Source: Absidia repens (taxonomy: Eukaryota; Mucoromycota; Mucoromycetes; Mucorales; Cunninghamellaceae). Taken from it: 64,000 bases of DNA. The notes beneath the pieces are model-generated. The model was not told where the DNA came from. It did not search any database and worked only from the letters and a program-made list of their open reading frames with translations. The stretch covers positions 2,232,001 through 2,296,000 of the forward strand of contig MCGE01000002.1 in the NCBI GenBank assembly GCA_002105175.1, written 5' to 3'. Numbering within the stretch: the stretch's first letter is position 1; the number at the start of each line of letters is the position of its first letter. Position numbers and translations under genes: made by a program. Positions 57,165 through 64,000 of this stretch are shown piece by piece.

Positions 57165-57375
57165 GCACCACCATCTTCATTGATCTCAATGAGGTGATGT
57201 TCAACTAAGATTAGTGTTAGACATAGCATTATAAGAGTTTCAGATCAGGTATTTACAACATACAAGGGGAAACCCTTTTACTTTGGATTCAGGATTTGGG
57301 ACCATTATTAGATTAATCTTCATATTAGTGTAGTGTTAGTTGTCATTGTGATATTTACTACTGAATAAACTTTGT
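57165..57375 (+). repeat. DR-A family, copy 8 (5' truncated)
   Basis: The core with AAGGGGAAACCCTTTTACTTTGG and the 3' GTGTAGTGTTAGTTG plus GAATAAAC at 57364 is present, preceded by ATGTTCAACTAAGATTAG. The CACGTG box and pyrimidine tract are missing. Confidence 0.65.
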
Positions 57376-57499
57376 CTTGAATTTTTTCTATCATTATTCT
57401 TTCTCATTGTTTGGTTGTATTACATAGCAAACAAAAAAAACAAAAACAAAACAAAACTGGTGTCTGTGTGGGTGTGAAAATGAAGGGGGACTATATTTT

Positions 57500-57800
57500 T
57501 TATTGTATAAATAATAAGTAAAAATAAATATATAACCTAATCTTCGTTTGCAAGTCATCTATGGGATATGTGCCTTGCTTGAGTGAATTTTTTGACAATT
57601 TCATGGGCTTTGCTGATATCTTTCTCTTCGATGTATCGCCAGCATCGCATATAGTACGGTCTGACTTCAGGAGCATTTCGTTTGGAGGAGGCGTCATGCC
57701 TCAGGATTGTTGAAGATTTTGTTGGAGACCGGGATATGCATAAGGTACAACTCTTGCGCACTTCCCGCTTAACATCAACCCAGTATCACTCTATCGAATT
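57500..57800 (-). pseudogene. Coding-like fragment, unknown protein
   Basis: A minus-strand frame reads HDASSKRNAPEVRPYYMRCW followed by RYIEEKDISKAHEIVKKF and stops at about 57555. It looks like the C-terminus of a helical protein, but no start, intron or neighbour supports a full gene. It lies in repeat-rich DNA, so a transposed remnant is likely. Confidence 0.35.
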
Positions 57801-57859
57801 ACATTCACAGTGGAATTCAGGATAGAAACGACACCAAATACATTTACATGGAGCGCTTC

Positions 57860-58474
57860 TTAAATCGCACAGAGATGAAAAAAAAAAAAAAAACAAAAAA
57901 AAAACTGATGTACACAAAGGTCTGAATTATCATGTTTATACATTGTTTTCTTGAGGTGGTCATTTTGAAAAACCCGCCAGCTTTCCAATCCAGGATAATT
58001 CCTAAAATTTGACATTATAAGTGAGCCGCACCATACAGTACAGTACTGTATTAGTGGGAAGCCTTGTTTTTTGTTTTTATATAGTAACAATAGCGTCACT
58101 ATCAATTATACGATATGTCAGACGATGGTTAATAAAAATGCATACTTTATTGAAGAACATTGGTAGATAATAAAACTAAAGACGAGAAGGACATGGTAAC
58201 ATGGGATTCAATGAAAGGATCTATTTGACGAAGCATCAGGAAGTCAAAAGTATGGGTTAAAGGATAGTCAACATTAGTCTAAAGGCAAAATTATAAAATT
58301 GGATTTAACATAATTGTATAGTACAATGCATGAGAAAGGCAAAAGGGATATCTTCGACTGAAACATAAAGCCAGCCAACACATCAAAAAGGGATGGTATT
58401 AAGAACGAGATCTATTGCACAACACATGTGAAGGACTAATGGAACATTTTTAATTAAATTATGTAAAAAGTGAC
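57860..58474. other. Inverted dispersed repeat and DR-A tail
   Basis: Positions about 57905-58045 match 28335-28455 in inverted orientation. From about 58120 to 58474 the minus strand carries DR-A tail modules of copy 9. No gene is seen. Confidence 0.55.
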
Positions 58475-58738
58475 ATATTTTATTCAAATGAAGATACAAC
58501 TACGATCAAACTAATACTAAACTAAGCTAATGGAAGCTTCAAACGGCCAACTATAGGTGGTTCCAGATCCTGGATCCAAAATGAATGGGCTTCCCCATGA
58601 ATCTAGTAATCCCTGAGCTGAATCCCTTCTAAATTAGTCTGATACTATTCTAATCTCAACATAATCCCATTGGAGTCGAATGGTGAAGAAAAAAAATAAA
58701 GGCAAAAAAAAAAAAATAATCAGAAAGAAAGAGAGACG

Positions 58739-58792
<54 letters not shown>

Positions 58793-58835
58793 CACTGGAG
58801 TATATAGAAATTTCACGTGTGCGGGATTTGAAATG
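58475..58835 (-). repeat. DR-A family, copy 9 (full, with ~50-A homopolymer)
   Basis: On the minus strand, CAAATCCCGCACACGTG (CACGTG at 58814-58819) is followed by an extreme T tract (the plus strand has about 50 A at 58741-58791), more pyrimidines, ATGTTGAGATTAGAATAG, the core (TGGGGAAGCCCATTCATTTTG), CTTAGTTTAGTATTAGTTTG and GAATAAAAT near 58478-58486. Confidence 0.8.
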
Positions 58836-59390
58836 TGGTTTCTGGAGATTGTCTCCGGAGGTTTTGGCTTGCTACATACATCAACTTAGGAAAAACCGGT
58901 CAAGCTCGAATGACTAAAACTTTTCTTTTATAAAAAAAAAAAACTACCAACCACATAACTTTGCTCCTCTCCATCTTTACAGTCATATTATCGTCAAACG
59001 TTTATTGTCAAATAAAATCAATATCTTTATCATAGAGCCAGATTTTTTTCCGTTATTGCCGAACTATGCCATAAATAAATATATGACAGTGCCCTGCTTT
59101 TATTTTAAGTTATGAAAACTGTTTCACATTCAGGAGGTTGTTTTTATTTCTATTTTGGACAACCCCTTGACGATCACTGATAAAAAAGATAAAAAAAGAG
59201 TTTGAATTGTAATTTTATTTCAATGATATAACGAAGAAAAGTGTAAATACATAATGTAGTGTATATAAAAAAAAAAAAAGAGAAGGGGGACGGAAGAGAC
59301 AGAAGGAAGAGATAACGATGATTAATTAGGGAAACAGTAAATACTAAATGAAGCGAAAGGGAATAGGGTATGCGTAGGAATTAATACCAA
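58836..59390. other. Intergenic DNA
   Basis: AT-rich, no gene recognised. The last ~170 bases are the 3' region of the minus-strand L2HGDH gene, with a mirrored AATAAA-type signal near 59212. Confidence 0.45.
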
Positions 59391-61272
59391 TTAGGCGGCG
59401 GCAGCCAAAGAAACCACCTTTGATTCTTGTTCCTTGTCAGCATTCCAAGAAAAGTCATCAGTAGCAGCATCTACCACCATTTCAGCGATAGCCAAGGACG
59501 AAGTACATGCAGGTGTAGGAGCATTTCGCACACACAAGATACGACCATCCATCACGTTACGCTCCAAAATAAAATCACTAGCCGCAATACCACCAGATTC
59601 AAATACTTGCGACATGACACCAGCAAAGCTTTCTTCCACCATATCCTCGGTCAATCCAGGAACGTAAGCTTGTGCAGCTCGAAGGAAAGCCTTCTTGTTC
59701 AAATCCTTGTATAATTCACCGATCGATAGAGCAGGATTTTTCAAAGCAAAGAACCACAGGTTGATGTTGGTGAATGAATCAAACAAGTCTTTGAAGCTAA
59801 CATCACCAAATCCATAGCCTTCACGAGAGAATGTCAAGCAAGCACCAGGACCCACAATCATTTGAATACCACGGCGGGTGTTGACAGTGGGTGTGAAATG
59901 GACACCGACAGGGATACCACCACCACTAGGGACAGGATAGATGTTCATACGGCAGATACCTCGGTATTCGGGTTTCAATTGGTAATAGGTTCCACGGAAT
60001 GTAACTACCTTGGACTTACTATCATCTCCACCAGCAAGACCCGCAACACGGTCAGAATAGAAGCCTGGACAGGTGATGACATTCTTTGCCGAAACTTTGA
60101 GCGTAGGTCCTTTTTGGTTGGGCTCAGCACCCCAGATTTCCACTCGTCCATCAGGTCGTTGCTCGAATTTTTGTGCTTCAAAGGCTAACTTGATTTCAGC
60201 TCGACTATTTTTTTTTTTTTAAAAAAAAAAAAAGAAAAGCGGTGATCAGTAAAGGCAGGTTTATTCAGAAAGAGGGAACCCTTTTAATCTTACCCAGTTT
60301 GTACGATTTCACTAGCTATGCATTGAGCTACCAAGCCATAATCGACGATACCAGTGTTTGGTGAATACAAAGCAGAATAGGCAACCACATTAGGTTCCAA
60401 TTGACGAATCTAAAAGACAATGATAAACAGAAAAAAAAAAAGTCAGTCATCTGCCAAATATTCACATCCCTATTTATAGATCGCCACACAACAACAAATA
60501 ATAAAGGATCTACATGATCACAACCCTCCTTCTACTTACCTCTTCGCTGTTTAACACCTGAAGATCCTTTACACCGTTAAGGTTACCAGTTTCCAATAAC
60601 TTTTCTACAGTCTTGTGTTCCTTTTCATTGACAGCCACAATGAGTTTGCCACATCGTTCCACAGGCAATTGGTTTTGTTTACAATAGTCGTACATCAAAT
60701 CGGCACCACGGACACATGTTTTCGCCATTTGAGAGCCCGGTTTGTAATAAATACCAGCATGAATAACACCACTGTTGTGTCCTGTTTGATGAGCAGCCAC
60801 TTCTCGTTCCTTTTCAAGCACTGCCACAGTCATGGTAGGGAAGCGTTTCAAAAGTTCACGTGCAGTTGCAAGACCAATAATACCACCACCAACTAAAATA
60901 AAATAAAAAAAAGTAGCCACAATAGGTGATTAATTATAATGAAGGTAACGTATATAGAATCAGCATATAAATCTATAAAGATCTGATCTTACCGATAACA
61001 ACGTCAAAGTCAGTTTTCCCATTATGTTGAGCCAAAGCAGTACGGAAGCGTTGCTCAGCAGCAAATCCTCGTAACTTTGCAAGACCTTCATTCACAGGAA
61101 GGTTTTCACCAGGTAAGGCTTCCCAGAAAGAGAGTTTCTGATTCGATTCAGCATGGACCTTGTTTTTGTCAGAAGCGTTTGCCATATAAAGACCACCAGC
61201 CGTGACAGCAGCGGCACCCATTGACCATTGAAGGCGGTTTCTTTGAAGAATTCTTAAAGATCGGTTAAACAT
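59391..61272 (-). CDS. L2HGDH: L-2-hydroxyglutarate dehydrogenase, mitochondrial FAD enzyme
   Basis: Four exons (61272-60993, 60892-60540, 60409-60294, 60204-59391) encode 520 aa with all phases matching. The N-terminal ~40 residues (MFNRSLRILQRNRLQW, then a hydrophobic stretch) form a mitochondrial presequence. The FAD motif DVVIVGGGIIGLATAREL starts near residue 90. HQTGHNSGVIHAGIYYKPGS is the L2HGDH signature, and TFRGTYYQL, YPVPSGGGIPVGVHFTPT and ILCVRNAPTPACTSSLAIAE complete the DAO-fold family match. The enzyme oxidises the damage metabolite L-2-hydroxyglutarate to 2-oxoglutarate. Intron 3 contains a T12-A13 back-to-back homopolymer (about 60208-60234). Chp1 lies 670 bases upstream on the same strand. 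Confidence 0.93.
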
Positions 61273-61941
61273 AGTGCTTGTGTATTGTATAAAAAAAAAT
61301 TGGTAAAGAAGAGAAGAAATTAAAAAGGTAAAAGAAAAAAAAAAAGAAATGGACGAGTTCTTAAAGCATTTTTTGGTGAGCGGAGTTGGAACCGGGCCAC
61401 TTCCTTCCCCCCCCCTTCTCTTCAACGTTTATTTTAACAACCACTCCTTATCATGCAAGGAGCAAACCTATTTTCTTTTTTCTTTTTTGCTGGACATTGC
61501 TGCTTTGTGTATTATCCCAATTTATCCGATCCCCTTGATATACACGTTTTATCTACTCTATCTGGTCAAATCATCCGGTTTTTAATGTCATTTTGTCGTT
61601 TTCATATTTTCATCACATTGTGGCCAATAAAGAAAAAAAAGATCATCATGCCATCATGTAGGATAACCCCTAATCATCCCTCCTAAGACCTCCCTTTTTT
61701 TTTCCCATTCCTTCATACATCCCATCCCCAAACACACTGTCGGTTCAACTCCCTATAATGCCAAGGGATCAGGGCCATTGTATGTAATTGTCAATTAAAG
61801 AGATCATCCGTTCATTTCATACAGACATATAATAAAAACCAAAATAAAACATGATAATGATGATATTTATTCATACAGCAGCACATAAATTCTGGCATAT
61901 AATAAAACTAACTAATCTAATCTAAATAAGGGGCAGACCAT
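61273..61941. other. Promoter of L2HGDH and 3' region of Chp1
   Basis: No gene is seen. The L2HGDH side has A-rich (CT-rich on the coding strand) sequence just upstream of its ATG (61290-61345). After the Chp1 stop, the minus strand reads TTAGATTAGATTAGTTAG and AATAAATATC, again the 3'-end signature. Confidence 0.55.
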
Positions 61942-63170
61942 CTATTTGTTCAATACGGCTTGATTCAATCCTTTCTTGTTTCTGGCAATTTCAATGGCAT
62001 AGAACTAATAATAATAATCATAACAAAAATGAAGATCAGTTGTCAATACGTAAATATGCACATTCAAAGGCTAAATATAATCCATCTATCTATATTTGTC
62101 CCTTCCATTTGCTATGTTCTTTTCTTTCTTTCTTTACCTGCATGCGGACACCTGCATGAATTGTTTGGATTTGCCATATATATAAAAATATAAAAAAAGA
62201 GGTACGTTCATCATAGAGTGTTAGTTCCTTTAAGATATTTGTGTTTGTCTTTTTTCTTTTTCTTTTTTTGTTTCTTACCAAACATTGTGTTTTGTTCAGT
62301 GTAATCTTCCCGGGCATCAATACGCACCAAAGATCCAAAGTTGAATTCCTTGACCCGTTTTTCATACTTGTTGATCCACACACGCCACTTTTCTTTAGCT
62401 TGAGGAGTCTTGAAGTGAGCTTGTTCATCCAAATGTAGAACATCGATTTCAGGGAAGGTTTCTTCAAAATCTTTGTAGATTTCATCATCGATGCTATATT
62501 CCCCCCCAAAAAAAAAGAAGTGTAAGAAATTCGGTCATGTTCAGCCAATATGCAAACACCATCATTTACAATTATAACTATCCCTTTTCACTCAACCCAA
62601 TTCCCATCGATTTTCCCCTGTAGCCCATCTTTTCACTTACCTTGTGAGACGGAGTTTACTACCATCCATGGCAGAAATCAATTTGAAATAGGTTTCGGCG
62701 TGATGCATAGCCTACAAAATATCAACGATGATGATGGGTACTATATGTTAGTATACACATGCCATTGATCACGCTTTACACAGCATATAACAACTGATCT
62801 CAAGCCATTAACCGCCTCTCCCCAGCTTCTTTCATGTCAACAACGCATGCATATCTAATAAAATAAACAAAAAAAACAAAATAAAACAAGACAAAACAGT
62901 TTGATCCAGTCAGTTTCATGATACCTTTTTTATTATTTCTTTCTTTTTATAAATGGCTTACCTTTTCCTGCTTTGGTCTTACCTTGACAGCCCATTGCTT
63001 TTCTAATAGTCAATCAAGATCAAATCCCAACAAGTTAGTCAGATAAATCACAAGCCTCTCCAGATAATCCGATCCTATAACCTCCCTAACTGAGTTGCGT
63101 TTCTTCTACGTCTTTTTTACTTACCAATATCTTCAAGTTGTTCTAATTCGTCGGCAGAAGGTAAAGGCAT
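61942..63170 (-). CDS. CHP1: Chp1/PBDC1 family, eEF1A co-translational chaperone
   Basis: Six exons (63170-63125, 63002-62983, 62711-62641, 62493-62279, 62151-62138, 62004-61942) encode 142 aa with all phases matching. Two exons are only 20 and 14 nt. The protein has the PBDC1/YPL225W pattern in order: LEDIEKQWAVKAMHHAETYF, KLRLTSIDDEIYKDFEETFP, AKEKWRVWINKYEKRVKEFN, FGSLVRIDAREDYTEQNTMF and VRMQFYAIEIARNKKGLN. Yeast Ypl225w (Chp1) is a small ribosome-associated chaperone that assists folding of the GTPase domain of eEF1A, and the length (146 aa in yeast) agrees. The identification rests on remembered family motifs. Confidence 0.9.
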
Positions 63171-63588
63171 GGTAAATGATTAATTAATAGTGCTAAAGGA
63201 AAAAAACAAAGGAAAAGAAAAAAACAAAAAAAAAAATCTTGAAGCCCGCAGAAAAAAAAATGGCGGTAATTAAACTTTAGCTCAAAAAGAAAAGCTTCAA
63301 AATCGTTTTTTTTTTTTATGCCCCTTTTTTCGCTTTCCAACTAACGCATTGACAACAACAGTAGTCGTTGCGATATTGAACCTTCAGTTCATGGAAATAA
63401 ATGGTTGACAATTTGAAAACATGATCAAAACTATGACTGGAAAGCTTTAGATTGACTGGATGAAGAACAACATATATGCTTCAAGATTCTGATTCCCATC
63501 TACTCCTTCCGTGTCCCTCCCCGCTGACCCTCGTCAAAACCATCCCGTTAGTAAATCTTGTCCCTCACTCGTACGACTATTGCATGGT

Positions 63589-63961
63589 ATGGTGGAATGG
63601 TACGAACGCCTAGGATTAGTTGATTGTAAAAAGTAAGTGGACACCCTCCCCGTCACCAACATCGACACCAACTCCCCGTTTTGCTGTGATATTGACAAAT
63701 GTTCCCACCTTTTCTTTTCTTTTCTTTTTTTTTCTTTTTATTAGGGACCACTTAAAAATAGGATCCAACCTACAGTACAGAATTCCGTTGACGACGTAAG
63801 TTTATTTTTTAAAATACTAGAAAGCGAGAACGAAATACATAGCACATTAACTAACTAACTTGAACACCGGCGGGAAATAGCAAATGGCGACATCTTTTTC
63901 TTTCAGGAACACCAAAGTGGAGTTTTATGCAACATTAGCTGAAGCCAGCAAACGTCTGTAG
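63589..63961 (+). CDS. C-terminal coding fragment, unknown protein (start uncertain)
   Basis: Exons at (upstream of) 63632, 63745-63795 and 63907-63961 join in phase and read MVEWYERLGLVDCKKDHLKI, GSNLQYRIPLTTNTKVEFYA and TLAEASKRL, then TAG at 63959-63961. The first in-frame ATG is 63589. The frame is open further upstream to 63493, so an earlier exon with an acceptor near 63550 (CCGTTAG) is possible. The stop overlaps a GTAGGTGG that could instead be a donor to an exon outside the window. The family is not recognised. It is divergent from Chp1. Confidence 0.5.
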
Positions 63962-64000
63962 GTGGTGGTGGCGAAGGAGGTGGTGGAAATGGGCTTGCTC

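Noticed and set aside
58634..58889. Overlapping poly-Phe and poly-Lys frames on both strands
   Set aside because: Both arise from the ~50-base A homopolymer of DR-A copy 9.
61349..61686. Two overlapping plus-strand frames upstream of L2HGDH
   Set aside because: Low-complexity, hydrophobic, no splice or family support; the region is the L2HGDH promoter.
62090..62548. 152-aa frame reading through Chp1 introns
   Set aside because: It uses a different frame from the conserved PBDC1 motifs and crosses clear GT-AG introns.

Overview
The window looks like nuclear DNA from an early-diverging filamentous fungus, most likely Mucoromycota (Mucorales-like). It is AT-rich, its genes carry many short GT-AG introns (roughly 50-100 bases), poly-A/poly-T runs are frequent, and the protein set is typical of fungi. 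No prokaryotic feature, rRNA or convincing tRNA was seen. The organism is inferred from style and gene content, not from a database match.

Gene layout. A partial lineage-type protein sits at the left edge. Next come an alpha-arrestin with two PPxY motifs (-, ~3.8-5.2 kb), a 16-exon Ku70 homologue (-, 5.4-8.3 kb) and a divergent GH36 alpha-galactosidase (+, 8.5-11.1 kb). Then follow a small unknown protein (-, 14.2-14.9), orphan exons (-, 16.8-17.3), an alpha/beta hydrolase (-, 17.4-18.6), an F-box/RCC1-repeat protein (+, 21.4-23.2) and a DUF262 protein (-, 24.8-26.7). A secreted, membrane-anchored GH27 alpha-galactosidase (-, 31.2-34.1) diverges from a small low-complexity protein (+, 34.3-34.7). 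A PPR protein (-, 35.6-37.9) diverges from MRE11 (+, 38.1-40.6). The right part holds two disordered/hypothetical proteins (-, 41.3-42.3 and 44.1-44.7), the Mediator subunit MED17 (+, 45.2-48.5), an 18-exon type II NADH dehydrogenase (-, 50.5-53.4), L-2-hydroxyglutarate dehydrogenase (-, 59.4-61.3), the eEF1A chaperone Chp1/PBDC1 (-, 61.9-63.2) and an unidentified C-terminal coding fragment at the right edge. Most are unrelated housekeeping genes. Two are double-strand-break repair factors (Ku70, MRE11), two are alpha-galactosidases of different families, and three act in mitochondria or are predicted to.

The intergenic DNA is dominated by dispersed repeats. The most interesting is a family, called DR-A here, with about ten copies in both orientations. 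Full copies look like complete miniature transcription units: a CCCGCCCACGTG box, a long pyrimidine tract, about 250 bases with no long ORF, and a 3' end with the same TTAGTTTAG...GAATAAA signature found after many real genes here. A second repeat (DR-B) forms a ~1 kb near-identical pair 53 kb apart plus a third partial copy. Two related 34-base minisatellites lie at 27.8 kb and 55.8 kb.

Gene structure is also unusual. Coding micro-exons of 11, 11, 14, 15 and 20 nt were reconstructed in three genes, all kept by reading frame and family motifs. One Ku70 exon is one base short of the expected frame, which is either a real lesion or a sequence error.
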